From: Hordeum vulgare subsp. vulgare
Taxonomy: Eukaryota; Streptophyta; Magnoliopsida; Poales; Poaceae
Length of the DNA stretch: 64,000 nucleotides
Assembly: GCF_904849725.1 (NCBI RefSeq)
Contig: NC_058519.1
Coordinates: 26,333,267-26,397,266 of the forward strand
Reading direction: 5' to 3'
This document shows, one piece after another, positions 10,426 through 23,256 of this stretch; position 1 is the first letter of the stretch; the number at the start of each line of letters is the position of its first letter. The notes under the pieces were generated by a model. The model was given only the letters and a program-made list of their open reading frames with translations. It was not told the DNA's origin and made no database searches. A program made the position numbers and the translations under genes.

Positions 10426-11659
10426 CATGCGTAGATGTCTTCTCGAGTAGAACACAAAAGTTTTTGTGGGCGGTGATGTGCGTTTTGCTGCCCTTCTTAG
10501 TCTTTTCTTGATTCCGCGGTATTGTTGGATTGAAGCGGCTTGGACCGACATTACTCGTACGCTTACGAGAGACTGGTTTCATCGCTACGAGTAACCCCGT
10601 TGCTCAAAGATGACTGGCAAGTGTCGGTTTCTCCAACTTTAGTTGAATCGGATTTGACCGAGGAGGTCCTTGTATGAGGTTAAATAGCAACTCATATATC
10701 TCCGTTGTGGTGTTTGCGTAAGTAAGATGCGATCCTACTAGATACCCGTGGTCACCACGTAAAACATGCAACAACAAAATTAGAGGACGTCTAACTTGTT
10801 TTTGCAGGGTATGCTTGTGATGTGATATGGCCAACGATGTGATGTGATATATTGGATGTATGAGATGATCATGTTGTAATAGATAATATCGACTTGCACG
10901 TCGATGGTACGGCAACCGGCAGGAGCCATAGGGTTGTCTTTATACTAACGTTTGTGCTTGCAGATGCGTTTACTATTTTGCTAGGATGTAGCTTTAGTAG
11001 TAATAGCATGAGTAGCACGACAACCCCGATGACGACACGTTGATGGAGATCATGGTGTGGCACCGGTGACAAGAAGATCGTGTCGGTGCTTTGGTGATGG
11101 AGATCAAGGAGCACGTGATGATGGCCATATCATGTCACTTATGAATTGCATGTGATGTTAATCCTTTTATGCACCTTATTTTGCTTAGAACGACGGTAGC
11201 ATTATGAGGTGATCTCTCACTAAAATATCAAGACGAAATTGTGTTCTCCCCGACTGTGCACCGTTGCTACAGTTCGTCGTTTTGAGACATCACGTGATGA
11301 TCGGGTGTGATAGACTCAACGTTCACATACAACGGGTGCAAAACAGTTGCGCACGCGGAACACTCGGGTTAAGCTTGACGAGCCTAGCATGTGCAGACAT
11401 GGCCTCGGAACACATGAGACCGAAGGTCGATCATGAATCATATAGATGATATGATTAGCATAGGGATGCTTACCACTGAAACTGTACTCAACTCACGTGA
11501 TGATCGGAGTTGAGCTAGTGTAAGTGGATCATGAACCACTCAAATGACTAGAGAGATGTACTTTTTGAGTGGGAGTTTAGCGAATAATTCAATTAAGTTA
11601 AACTCTAATTATCTTGAACATAGTCTAAGTCCACTTTGAATATATTTGTGTTGTAGATC
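10426..11659 (+). other. Angela untranslated leader
   Basis: About 1.2 kb between the primer site and the gag ATG at 11660. Long leaders are usual in BARE1/Angela. Short scattered open frames here are not genes. Confidence 0.7.
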
Positions 11660-14600
11660 ATGGCTCACGCGATAGTCACCCTGAATTTTAATACGTTCCT
11701 AGAGAAAGCTAAGTTGAAAGATGATGGAAGCAACTTTGTAGACTGGGCTCGTAATCTTAAGCTAATCTCACAAGCTGGGAAGAAGGATTATGTCCTTAAT
11801 GTTGCGCTAGGAGATGAACCACCCGCTACGACTGATCAGGATGTTAAGAACGCTTGGTTAGCACGTAAGGAGGACTACTCAGTAGTTCAATGTGCAGTCT
11901 TGTATGGCTTAGAACCGCGACTTCAACGTCGCTTTGAGTGTCATGGAGCATTTGAGATGTTCCAGGACTTGAACTTTATCTTTCAGAAGAACGCCCGGAT
12001 CGAGAGGTATGAGACCTCCGATAAATTCTATGCTTGCAAGATGGAGGAAAACTCGTCTGTCAGTGAACATGTGCTCAAAATGTGTGGGTACTCAAACCGT
12101 CTAGCTGAGCTGGGGATTGAACTCTCGCAAGAGGCTATCACTGACAGAATCCTTCAATCACTGCCGCCAAGCTATAAAGGCTTTGTGTTGAACTACAACA
12201 TGCAAGGGATGAACAAGTCTCCCGGCGAGTTGTTTGCGATGCTGAAAGTCGCAGAGTCTGAACTCCGTAAAGAGCATCAAGTGTTGATGGTGAATAAGAC
12301 CACTAGTTTCAAGAGAAACGGCAAAGGCAAGAAGGGTAATTCAAAGAAGAGCGGCAAGCCTGTTGCCAATCCGACGAAGAAACCCAAAGCTGGACCTAAG
12401 GCTGAAACGGAGTGTTACTATTGCAAGGGTATGGGTCACTGGAAGCGCAATTGCCCCAAGTATCTGGCAGATAAGAAGGCGGCCAAAGAAAAATCAGGTA
12501 TATTTGATATACAAGTTTTTGATGTGTACTTAACCAGCTCTCGTAGTAGTGCCTGGGTATTCGATACCGGTTCTGTTGCTCATATTTGCAACTCGAATCA
12601 GGAACTGCGGAATAGACGAAGGCTGGCGAAAGATGAAGTGACGATGCGCGTAGGAAATGGTTCCAAGGTTGATGCAATCGCCGTCGGCACAGTTTCACTT
12701 CAATTACCATCAGGATTAGTTATGAACTTAAATCATTGTCATTTAGTGCCTGCGTTGAGCATGAACATTATATCTGGATCTTGTTTATTGCGAGACGGTT
12801 ACTCTTTTAAGTCAGAGAATAATGGTTGTTCTATTTCTATGAGTAACATCTTTTATGGTCATGCACCCAATGTGAGAGGATTGTTCATATTGAATCTTGA
12901 TAGCGATACACACATACATAACATTGAGACCAAAAGAGTTAGAGTTAACAATGATAGTGCCATATTTTTGTGGCACTGCCGCTTAGGTCATATTGGTGTA
13001 AAGCGCATGAAGAAACACCATGCTGATGGACTTTTGGAGTCACTTGACTTTGATTCACTTGACACGTGCGAACCATGCCTCATGGGCAAGATGACTAAGA
13101 CTCCGTTCTCCGGAACAACGGAGCGTGCAAGTGACTTGTTAGAAATCATACATACCGATGTGTGTGGTCCGATGAGCATGGAGGCACGCGGCGGATATCC
13201 TTATTTTCTCACCTTCACTGACGATTTGAGTAGATATGGTTATGTCTACTTGATGAGGCACAAGTCTGAAACATTTGAAAAGTTCAAGCAATTTCAGAGT
13301 GAAGTTGAAAATCATCGTAACAAGAAGATCAAGTTCCTACGGTCTGATCATGGGGGTGAATATCTGAGTTTCGAGTTTGGTGCTCACTTAAGACAATGTG
13401 GAATTGTTTCACAGTTGACACCGCCTGGAACACCACAGCGTAATGGTGTGTCCGAACGTCGTAATTGTACTTTATTAGAGATGGTGTGATCTATGATGTC
13501 TCTTACCGATTTGCCGTTATCGTTTTGGCGTTATGCATTAGAAACAGCTGCATTCACTTTAAATAGGGCACCATCAAAATCCGTTGAGACGACGCCATAT
13601 GAACTATGGTATGGCAAAAGGCCGAAGTTGTCGTTTCTTAAAGTTTGGGGATGTGATGCTTATGTCAAAAGCTTCAGCCTGAAAAGCTGGAACCCAAAGC
13701 GGAAAGGTGCGTCTTCATAGGTTACCCAAAGGAGACAGTTGGGTACACCTTCTATCTCAAATTCGAGGGCAAAGTGTTTGTTGCTAAAAACGGAGCTTTT
13801 CTCGAGAAGGAGTTTCTCTCGAGAGAATTGAGTGGGAGGAAGATAGAACTTGACGAGGTTGTCGAACCTCTCATCCCTCTGGATGGTGGCGCAGGGCAAG
13901 GGAAAACCTTTGTCGTTGCGACGCCGGTTGAGGAGGAAGTTAATGATGATGATCATGAAACTCCGGTTCAAGTTTCTGTCGAACCACGCAGGTCGACGAG
14001 ACCACGTGCTGCTCCAGAGTGGTACGGTGATCCCGTCGTGTCAATCATGTTGTTGGACAACAATGAACCTGCAAATTATGAAGAAGCAATGGTGGGCTCA
14101 GATTCCAACAAATGGCTAGAAGCCATGAAGTCCGAGATAGGATCCATGTATGAGAACAAAGTGTGGACTTTGGAGGTACTGCCTGAGGGCCGCAAGGCTA
14201 TTCAGAACAAATGGATCTTTAAGAGGAAGACGGACGCTGACGGCAATGTGACCGTTTATAAAGCTCGACTTGTGGCAAAGGGTTTTTCACAAGTTCAAGG
14301 AGTTGACTACGATGAGACATTCTCACCCGTAGTGATGCTTAAAGTCCGTCAGAATCATGTTAGCAATAGCTGCATTTTTCGATTATGAAATCTGGCAGAT
14401 GGATGTCAAACGACGTTCCTTAACGGTTTCCTTAAGGAAGAATTGTATATGATACAACCCGAAGGTTTTGTCGATCCTAAGAATGCTAACAAGGTGTGCA
14501 AGCTCCAGTGATCCATTTATGGACTGGTGCAAGCATCTCGGAGTTGGAACAAACGCTTTGATGAGGTGATCAAAGCATTTGGGTTTATACAAGTGGTTGG

Positions 14601-15639
14601 AGAATCTTGTATTTACAAGAAAGTGAGTGGGAGCTCTGTAGCATTTCTAATATTATATGTGGATGACATATTGCTGATTGGAAACAACGTAGAGTTTTTG
14701 GAGAGCATAAAGGATTACTTGAATAAAAGTTTCTCTATGAAGGACTTAGGAGAAGCTGCTTACATTCTAGGCATTAAGATCTATAGGGATAGATCAAAAC
14801 GCCTGATAGGACTTTCACAAAGCACATACCTTGATAAAGTTTTGAAGAGGTTCAAAATGGAACAGTCCAAGAAGGGGTTCTTGCCAGTTTTACAAGGTAC
14901 GAGGTTGAGTAAGACTCAGTGCCCAGCAACTGATGAGGATAGAGAGCATATGCGCTCCGTCCCCTATGCTTCAGCCATAGGCTCTATCATGTATGCAATG
15001 TTGTGCACTAGACCGGACGTTAGCCTGGCCATAAGTATGGCAGGTAGGTTCCAGAGTAATCCAGGAGTGGATCACTGGACAGCGGTCAAGAATATCCTGA
15101 AGTACCTGAAAAGGACTAAGGAGAGGTTTCTCGTGTATGGAGGTGACGAAGAGCTCGCCGTAAAAGGTTACGTCGATGCAAGCTTTGACACAGATCCGGA
15201 CGACTCTAAGTCGCAAACCGGATACGTATTTATTCTTAATGGGGGTGCGGTAAGCTGGTGCAGTTCCAAGCAAAGCGTCGTAGCAGATTCTACATGTGAA
15301 GCGGAGTACATGGCTGCCTCGGGGGCGGCTAAGGAGGGTGTCTGGATGAAGCAGTTCATGACGGATCTTGGAGTGGTGCCAAGCGCACTGAATCCAATAA
15401 CCTTGTTCTGTGACAACACGGGTGCCATTGCCCTAGCAAAGGAACCACGGTTTCACAAGAAGTCCAGACACATCAAACGACGCTTCAACCTCATCCGCGA
15501 CTACGTCGAAGGGGAGGACGTAAATATATGCAAAGTGCACACGGATCTGAATATAGCAGACCCGCTGACTAAACCTCTTCCACGGGCAAAGCATGATCAA
15601 CACCAGAACTGTATGGGTGTTAGATTTATTACAATGTAA
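11660..15639 (+). pseudogene. Angela gag-pol polyprotein, disrupted
   Basis: ATG 11660 opens a 609-codon frame: gag capsid, a CCHC knuckle (CYYCKGMGHWKRNCPKY, about residues 252-268), the protease site (FDTGSVAHIC), the integrase zinc region (HCRLGHIG, CEPCLMGK) and the catalytic core (HTDVCGPMS and RSDHGGEYLSFEF). A TGA at 13487-13489, in a place where Arg is expected and consistent with CGA-to-TGA decay, ends it. The frame continues at 13493, shifts near 13700-13730, shifts again near 14350-14410, and a second TGA occurs near 14510. The reverse transcriptase YVDD box lies near 14655 and RNase H ends at 15637-15639. All Copia domains are present in order but not translatable as one protein. 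Confidence 0.95.
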
Positions 15640-15680
15640 TTCGCATGATGATGTGAGGGCTAGATTATTGACTCTAGTGC

Positions 15681-15691
15681 AAGTGGGAGAC
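15681..15691 (+). other. Polypurine tract
   Basis: AAGTGGGAGAC immediately precedes the 3' LTR at 15692. It primes plus-strand DNA synthesis. Confidence 0.85.
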
Positions 15692-17520
15692 TGTTGGAAT
15701 TATGCCCTAGAGGCAATAATAAATATAGTTATTATTATAATTCCTGTATCAAGATAATCGTTTATTATCCATGTTATAATTGTATTGAATGAAGACTCAT
15801 TTACATGTGTGGATACATAGACAAAACACTGTCCCTAGCATGCCTCTAGTTGGCTAGCCAGTTGATCAAAGATAGTCAGTGTCTTCTGATTATGAACAAG
15901 GTGTTGTTGCTTGATAACTGGATCACGTCATTAGGAGAATCACGTGATGGACTAGACCCAAACTAATAGACGTAGCATGTTGATCGTGTCATTTTGTTGC
16001 TACTGTTTTCTGCGTGTCAAGTATTTGTTCCTATGACCATGAGATCATATAACTCACTGACACCGGAGGAATACTTTGTGTGTATCAAACGTCGCAACGT
16101 AACTGGGTGACTATAAAGATGCTCTACAGGTATCTCCGAAGGTGTTAGTTGAGTTAGTATGGATCAAGACTGGGATTTGTCACTCCGTGTGACAGAGAGG
16201 TATCTCGGGGCCCACTCGGTAATACAACATCACACACAAGCCTTGCAAGCAATGTGACTTAGTGTAAGTTGCGGGATCTTGTATTACGAAACGAGTAAAG
16301 AGACTTGCCGGTAAACGAGATTGAAATAGGTATGCGGATACTGACGATCGAATCTCGGGCAAGTAACATACCGAAGGACAAAGGGAATGACATACGGGAT
16401 TATATGAATCCTTGGCACTGAGGTTCAAACGATAAGATCTTCGTAGAATATGTAGGATCCAATATGGGCATCCAGGTCCCGCTATTGGATATTGACCGAG
16501 GAGTCTCTCGGGTCATGTCTACATAGTTCTCGAACCCGCAGGGTCTGCACACTTAAGGTTCGACGTTGTTTTATGCGTATTTGAGTTATATGGTTGGTTA
16601 CCGAATGTTGTTCGGAGTCCCGGATGAGATCACGGACGTCACGAGGGTTTCCGGAATGGTCCGGAAACGAAGATTGATATATAGGATGACCTCATTTGAT
16701 TACCGGAAGGTTTTCGGAGTTACCGGGAATGTACCGGGAATGACGAATGGGTTCCGGGAGTTCACCGGGGGGCAACCCACCCCGGGGAAGCCCATAGGCC
16801 TTGAGGGTGGCGCACCAGCCCTTAGTGGGCTGGTGGGACAGCCCAAAAGGGCCCTATGCGCATTGGAAGAAAAATCAAAGAGAAAGAAAAAAAAAGGAGG
16901 AGGTGGGAAGGGAAGGAAGGACTCCCACCCACCAAACCAAGTCCAACTCGGTTTGGGGGGGAGACCTTCCCCCCTTGGCTCGGCCGACCCCCTTGGGGCT
17001 CCTTGAGCCCCAAGGCAAGGCCCCCCCTCTCCCACCTATATATACGGAGGTTTTAGGGCTGATTTGAGACAACTTTTCCACGGCAGCCCGACCACATACC
17101 TCCACGGTTTTTCCTCTAGATCGCGTTTCTGCGGAGCTCGGGCGGAGATCGGGCGGAGCCCTGCTGAGACGAGATCATCACCAACCTTCGGAGCGCCGTC
17201 ACGCTGCCGGAGAACTCTTCTACATCTCCGTCTCTCTTGTTGGATCAAGAAGGCCGAGATCATCGTCGAGCTGTACGTGTGCTGAACGCGGAGGTGCCGT
17301 CCGTTCGGTACTAGATCGTGGGACTGATCGCGGGATTGTTCGCGGGGCGGATCGAGGGACGTGAGGACGTTCCACTACATCAACCGCGTTCACTAACGCT
17401 TCTGCTGTACGGTCTACAAGAGTACGTATATCACTCATCCCCTCTCGTAGATGGACATCACCATGATAGGTCTTCGTGCGTGTAGGAAAATTTTTGTTTC
17501 CCATGCGACGTTCCCCAACA
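15692..17520 (+). repeat. Angela 3' LTR
   Basis: 1829 bp. It is 10 bp longer than the 5' LTR mainly because of an 11-bp duplication of a GATCGGGCGGA-type stretch near 17147-17160. It is followed by the ATTTC target duplication at 17521-17525. Confidence 0.97.
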
Positions 17521-17525
17521 ATTTC

Positions 17526-17688
17526 CTCATAGACGAGAAGAACACCGTCTCTGTCGCTGAAGAATTTAGTTAAACTATAAGAGATTTTTAAAGGCTACAC
17601 TCGAATGATTGACTATGTGTAGGCTTTGTGACGTGAGAAACAGACTGGTTCAGAACAACAGAGAACGTTTTTAGTCCCACCTTGGCTA
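17526..17688. repeat. Unclassified Triticeae repeat, right part
   Basis: Continuation of the repeat interrupted at 8586. It ends at the CTA target site of the CACTA element at 17689 and presumably resumes at 24249. Confidence 0.45.
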
Positions 17689-18019
17689 CACTACGGGATT
17701 TTCCTTCAGTACTAATCTTTGCCGACAACATTTCATCGGGACAGACGGTAAAGACCAATTTTGCCGACTATTGTTGACGGCAAAGAAAGGATAATGGCAA
17801 AAAACTAATTTGTCATTTATAAAAAAATACAAACAGCACAAATATTTTGCCGTCTGCGTTTTTATTTTACAGACGACAAAGAGCTTACTTTGCCGTCTAT
17901 AGGAATAAAAACAGACGACAAAGTATTTGTCGTGTGCATTTTACTTTACACACGGCAAAATGGAGCACTTTGACGTCTGCAAAACAAAACGCAGACGGCA
18001 AAGAGAAAACACATCCCAC

Positions 18020-18199
18020 GGATTCATCTCGCGGATCAATGATGTGTCATGATTTGCGGCGCCCCCGCATCACTCTCAACCCGCTGGCTCACCCACCCAC
18101 GCACACCGACCCGCTGGCCCACTCACCCACGCACACCGACCCGCTGGCCTTATCCTCTCTCCCTGTTCGTCTCTCTCTGCCCGCCCCACCCGCATCCCT
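18020..18199 (+). other. GC-rich filler of the outer CACTA, left
   Basis: Contains two to three copies of a CCCGCTGGC...CACCCACGCACACCGA direct repeat. No coding sense is recognised. It continues after the inner element at 23257. Confidence 0.5.
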
Positions 18200-18639
18200 C
18201 ACTACAGGAATCGGGGCATTTTGCCGTCAGGACGCTACAGACGGCAAAGAAAGAATTACATACGGCAAAAAAATTTGCCGTCATCCCATGACGGCAAACA
18301 ATGTCGTCAGCCTATGTGCCCGCAAAGGGTGTCTTTGCCGTCAGCGGTTGGGAGGGCAGTCAGCAAAATTTTTGCCGTTAGTGAAATTATTTTGCCGTCT
18401 TCTTGGCTGGTAGACGGCAAATATTTCGTAGGAAGACGGAACGACCTAGCTAACGGACGACGTTAGTCATTTTTGCCGTCTGCCGACCGTGTACAAGACA
18501 GCAAAACACCTAAGATTTTTGCCGTCTACCAAATCTGTACAAGACGGCAAACCACACTATATCTTTGTCGTCTGCCGAACGTGTACAAGACGGCAAATTA
18601 ATCGTGTTATTTTGCCGTCATGAACATGACGGCAAAGAG

Positions 18640-18920
18640 GCTGCTAAATAAACAACAACACAGATAGATTAACAACATAAATAGACAATATAGCAGCAGA
18701 AATAGATAATATAACAGCATAAATACACAATATAGCACACACCATAACACATCCATAATCCACACATATATCACAAACCATAACACATACATATAGCATA
18801 TAGCACCCACCATAACACATACATACAACATATAACATAATCCATAGCACATTCATACATCATATAACATAATCCATATCCCATTATATAGATATAGCAC
18901 ATCCATGTCATAATATTTGG
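18640..18920. repeat. AT-rich tandem-like tract (CATAACACATACATA type)
   Basis: Degenerate repetition of ACAACATAAATAG and CATAACACATCCATA-like words. Its reverse strand gives spurious Tyr/Cys-rich frames. No gene. Confidence 0.6.
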
Positions 18921-20044
18921 CATTACTACATAATATATGGCACATCCGGCCTCGCCCTCGACCTCCACATCCACCTCCACCCAGATCCTGGTGCCTCCAC
19001 CTCCAAGACTGCACCCAGGTCCAAGCGCCTCCACTTCTAGGCCCAGGCGATCCTCCTCTCCCGAGCTGCTGCTACTACTGGTGGTGGTGCTGCTGCACAC
19101 AACACTCCTCCACTCCACCTCTAGGCCTTATCCTAGAGCTGCTGCTACTAGTGGTGGTGGTGCTGCACACGGCACACCCAGGTGAAGGCTATTCCTGGAG
19201 CTGCTGCTGAGGTCGGTTGATGCCCACATTCATCTCATCAACCTGAATTTGGCAACAACTCTATCAATATTTGGCAGTAATGTGAACAAGTTATTGTCAA
19301 CTGAGTTTGAATCGAAATGGTGATATTTACTACTGCTATTGGAGTACTCCAAAATGAATGTTCAGGTGTTTCAAGCCAACAATTCTAAACAAGCACAAAT
19401 ATGGAGAAGAAGGTGCTCACAACTGCCAAAAGCAGACGACACTAGCAGCTGGCTCGGCGCCTCTCCGCATAAACAAGAACTGCATAAACCAAATATGGAG
19501 AAGTGGATCAGGCTTTCATCAAGCAATTTCGGAGGGCAAAAGTCTTATGACAGCAAGAGCAGACACACTTTAAAATTGGCCAGCAGACCAGATATGGATG
19601 TTCCTGCCACAACCTAAAACCAAAGAAATGAAGATTCAATTAAAAACTGAATTCAGTGACATTTTGTCAGTTTCAGCGGTAACTGACACTGAGAACCCTT
19701 TTTTGCTCATAAGCACTTTTGAGATCAGAGAAGATTCTATTGAAATAATTGCTCCGGGAGCTTCTCTGATGACTCACAATGGTCATATTTGCAATGTGGC
19801 ATTTTTCAAAAATCTATTGAACATTTGTTATGCTTAATGACTCACAATGGTCTTGTTTGCAACCTGACCAGCCCTGGGAGCTTCTCTGATGTACTGTTCC
19901 ATCGTCACAAGAAACGACGCCGGTGGCTGAAGAAAACATAGGGAAAACGAAATCATTCTAGCGTTATAAATATAATCCGGTCAGAGGCAGAGCTCAATGA
20001 CGAACCAGTAGAAGATGAGAAAAATTCAAAAACCACAGGAAAAT

Positions 20045-20157
20045 AACGCACCACATCCACGAGGTTGATGATGCCATCGTTCACCGCACATTAGATCTTG
20101 ATGCTCTCCTTCAGCACCTGCGTAGTGTTGCCGATATTCACAGTGGTTCGTCAGGAT
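20045..20157 (-). pseudogene. ANTH-domain clathrin assembly protein (AP180/CALM) fragment
   Basis: Read on the minus strand, the segment encodes NIGNTTQVLKESIKI, a stop, then CAVNDGIINLVD. In plant AP180/CALM-type proteins the same block reads as an ESFKIYCA.NDGIINLVDKFF-like motif in the ANTH domain. Here the Tyr codon is TAA. A GT follows the Asp codon, which fits an exon end. The domain binds phosphoinositides and helps assemble clathrin coats. Only about 110 bp are recognisable and the stop shows it cannot be translated through. It lies inside the inner CACTA element, so it is a captured host exon. The identity rests on one short motif. Confidence 0.68.
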
Positions 20158-20465
20158 GAGAAACTAGATGCATGATTCAGAAAAATGTTGTTGTGTACTC
20201 CAGGCTACCTGCATACAGAACGTGCGACTGAGGGCAGTGAAATTGAGATTGGTTTGGTGGCGAACTGGTGATGGTGCTTGCTTGGTTGGTTGCTTGTCCT
20301 CCTCTCATCCTCGTGCTCGCCTCTGCCGGCTGGCCTCCTGGGCGCCGGCTCAGTTGCAGCTGCAGCAGGAGCAGCCGCACGCGGTACCGCACTTGCATGA
20401 GAGTGGTACTGACGATTTGGAGCTGTTGTTCTCTCCGAGGATCCCAATTAGGCTAGAAAAGTAAT

Positions 20466-20512
20466 AAAAAACTTCCATAATATAAAAACGTTTTGACGGA
20501 GGGAGTAAGTTA
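20466..20512. repeat. Single Stowaway-like end
   Basis: TAAAAACGTTTTGACGGAGGGAGTA resembles one terminus of a Stowaway MITE (complement CTCCCTCCGTCAAAACG). The partner end is not found. Confidence 0.45.
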
Positions 20513-22269
20513 TAGTGAACTAATTAAGTTGCTAGTACTAAACGTAATATGTCGTATGGAATATACGAGCTACCTCTAGTTTATCTTAATTGTTGTCAAA
20601 TATAATAGTTCACACATAATGTATACGATGGCTAGCTGCTTCTGTTACTGTTTTATTTCCTTAAATGTCTCATAATGAATTAGCCACACGCTCATGAACA
20701 CATCAGTGCAGTTTACATGTGATGACTCCAGGAGAGAGACCCATGAGACTGGGAGTGGTAGGTGGAAATATGACAGAGTTGCCTGGGACGCATTTGTTAG
20801 CACTAAAGTGTCCTGGCCCACGATACAATGTATTCCTTTTGGTATCTATTGTTTATCCATGATGTATATATCTTATATTTATTAAATGCTATATTAACCA
20901 CAGATCTCAAAGACAAAACTAACGGTCTAGATATAATCCTCACGTGGAACCATGTCCAAAAATCCGCGTCCCAGGTTCCACTATCTATTATAATGGAACA
21001 GAAAACAGAAAAAAAAAACATCTGGTGTGAAAAGTTAAGCTGCCGCTAGCTAACAATGTACTAATTGAAGAAATTCTGATCTATTGTCTAACATAGATAC
21101 TACATACTTATTGGTACAATATTATTAACGAATGGGGTGGATTCTGAAATCTCCTATTCCAATTACTGTTTGATTTTTCAGCTTGAGTAGTAATTCTTTT
21201 AGTTGCCCAGCATGTATTTCATGTTTACTAGCTTGCTATGTTGTATAAGTATTTCATATTGGATGTCAACGTTGAAAAAAGTAGAACATTCGACTTGTGG
21301 AGAACCATGTTAATCAAGCTCTCATGATATTTCAAGCTCTACAATACCTATGAACATCCCAATCATGTATGGTCGATGAACTTGATTTATAGTTAGTTTA
21401 AACTAGGCATCAACCCGTGCCCCTGCACGGGCTAGGAACTACGTACCCTGTTCCAGAATTATTATTTAAATTCAAAACATGAATTCCTACTACTTTGGAG
21501 TATGTTTGAATGAATTGTCTTCTAAAAGGAAGGTAGCATCTTCCTCAGTCGAACTTTTTATGAGTATGTTCTCTCCGACATCATTCATTGCAGATGTTAA
21601 TATTTATATAAATAATTAACAAACTTGATTACAAAAGCATACGTTGAAGAGATTCATAAATGTGTTCAATATTCCTATTCCTACATCCTATATGTGATTA
21701 CATAGGCTAAAGTATTTTATTTTACTATGCATTAATTTGTTGACATAAATATGCCATGATCAATGCCAATTGGCACGAAGAGATTTGGGTGACACATCAT
21801 CTTATTCACGATCCCAATAACTATAAATAAATAAATCTCCTCACTAAGAAAATCATTCGGATACCCTCATGCTATGTCATATCTCAAACTTTCTTGAAGC
21901 AAGGAATGGTAATCATACATAATTTCTGTAACTTAAAAATCATTGGGATGAATAGGCCTGTGCTACAAGAAAATCCAACTATTGTTGCTGGCTTGCTACA
22001 TACAAAATCATATCGATGCTAACCTTCCAAAGAAGATGGGCCAGTTATAGATGGAGAGGTAGGCACGCTGAGTGTCGACGCCATCGCTGTTGCCGCCGTC
22101 CGGATCGGGGTGTCAAGGAGGAAGCGATCCGAAGCAACAAAAACTAAGCAAAATTAAATGCATCAGCCGCAAGAAGCATGTAGGCAACAGTACTGGATAC
22201 AGCTGTTACTGCATATAAATACTGAACTAGATGTTATGTATAAACATGGAGAGTGATTGTCAGACAAGT
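20513..22269. other. Inner CACTA interior without recognised genes
   Basis: AT-rich. A CCCGTGCCCCTGCACGGG palindrome at 21413-21430 recalls the start of a common grass repeat. No coding region is supported. Confidence 0.45.
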
Positions 22270-22870
22270 TTGAATACTGCACTACATTAGTACCACGCCT
22301 ACATAGATACCTACACAATCATACGGGCGGCGAAACCAGCAATGATGGATCAAGCGAGAGCAATCCGAGGAGAGGATTGGAGGGGAGGGGAGCAAGAGAA
22401 GGGGGACGTACCTGGGGAAAGAGGTGGGCGAGCTAGATCCGCCGCAAATCTGGGACCGCCATGTTGCCCGCTCGAACTGGGCCTCGAGGAGAGGATGGAG
22501 CGGATGGGGCGACGGCCGCCTACACAGCCCCTCCTGGCGGTTGTCCTCACCGAGCCCTGCCAGCTGCACGCGCACCGCCGGCTCCATGGCGTCTGCAAAC
22601 GCACGACAGCGGCTGGGAGAGCATCGGTGGCGGCAGACGGGGAGGGCACTGGCAATGGCTCGCGACGGCGGAGGGCACCGGCAGCGGCGGAGAGGCTCGC
22701 GACAGCGGCTGGGAGGCTCACGACGGCGGAGGGCACCGGCGGCGGCTGGGAGGCTCGCCGTGGAACCCTAGCTATTTTCAGTCGCGAGAGGGAGGGGCGC
22801 TGGTGCGCGCTAGCTGTGGTGTTTTTTTATCCAGTGTGGTCTTTTTTCACTCGCCAGAGGTAGCGCGCTG
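22270..22870. other. GC-rich segment of the inner CACTA
   Basis: Rich in GGCGGC/GCACCGGC repeats and open in several frames on both strands, as expected for GC-rich DNA with few stops. No protein motif is recognised. It may be captured gene DNA. Confidence 0.4.
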
Positions 22871-23256
22871 GCTGTGTTTTTTACACTTTGACGTCTTCTG
22901 TACGACGTACCACACGGCAAAGATTAATTTTTGCCGTCTGCCCTCGCGAATGCAAGACGGCAAAACAGCCTGCCGTTTAGGTCAGTTAGCCGCAGCCGTG
23001 GACATCTTTTTGCCGTCATCCATAGCGTAAGTAGACGGCAAAAATCGTGTCTTTGCTGTCATCTATCCAAATAGTTGACGGCAAAACTATTTTTTGCCGT
23101 GTGTTTTTTTTTTTGCCGTCTGCTTTCTATGATTTTTGGCGGTAGTAGTTGTTTGCCGTCTGCCCATGACGGCAAACTTCCCATTTGCCGTCAGTCCCGA
23201 CGATTTTCTGACGGCAGAGATAATACGTGTCGGCAAAATAGATGATTCATGTAGTG

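Larger units (their letters stand above)
8587..17520 (+). mobile_element. Complete Angela/BARE1-type Ty1-Copia retrotransposon
   Basis: An 8934-bp element with two LTRs (8587-10405 and 15692-17520), a primer-binding site, gag-pol in Copia order (protease, integrase, reverse transcriptase, RNase H), a polypurine tract and a 5-bp target duplication. The LTR start TGTTGGAATTATGCCCTAG and end TTCCCCAACA are those of the Angela/WIS/BARE1 group. It interrupts the unclassified repeat. Stops and frameshifts in pol make it non-autonomous. By hand count the LTRs differ at roughly 27 substitutions plus an 11-bp duplication and small indels in about 1.8 kb. Confidence 0.97.
18200..23256. mobile_element. 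Inner CACTA element (non-autonomous)
   Basis: 5057 bp bounded by CACTACAGGAATCGG on the left and GATGATTCATGTAGTG on the right, with target duplication CCT at 18197-18199 and 23257-23259. Subterminal GCCGTC/GACGGC motifs occur in inverted arrangement (18224-18640 and 22890-23235). It encodes no transposase, so it would depend on a partner. It carries an ANTH gene fragment near 20.1 kb and GC-rich, gene-like DNA at 18940-19210 and 22270-22800. Confidence 0.94.
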
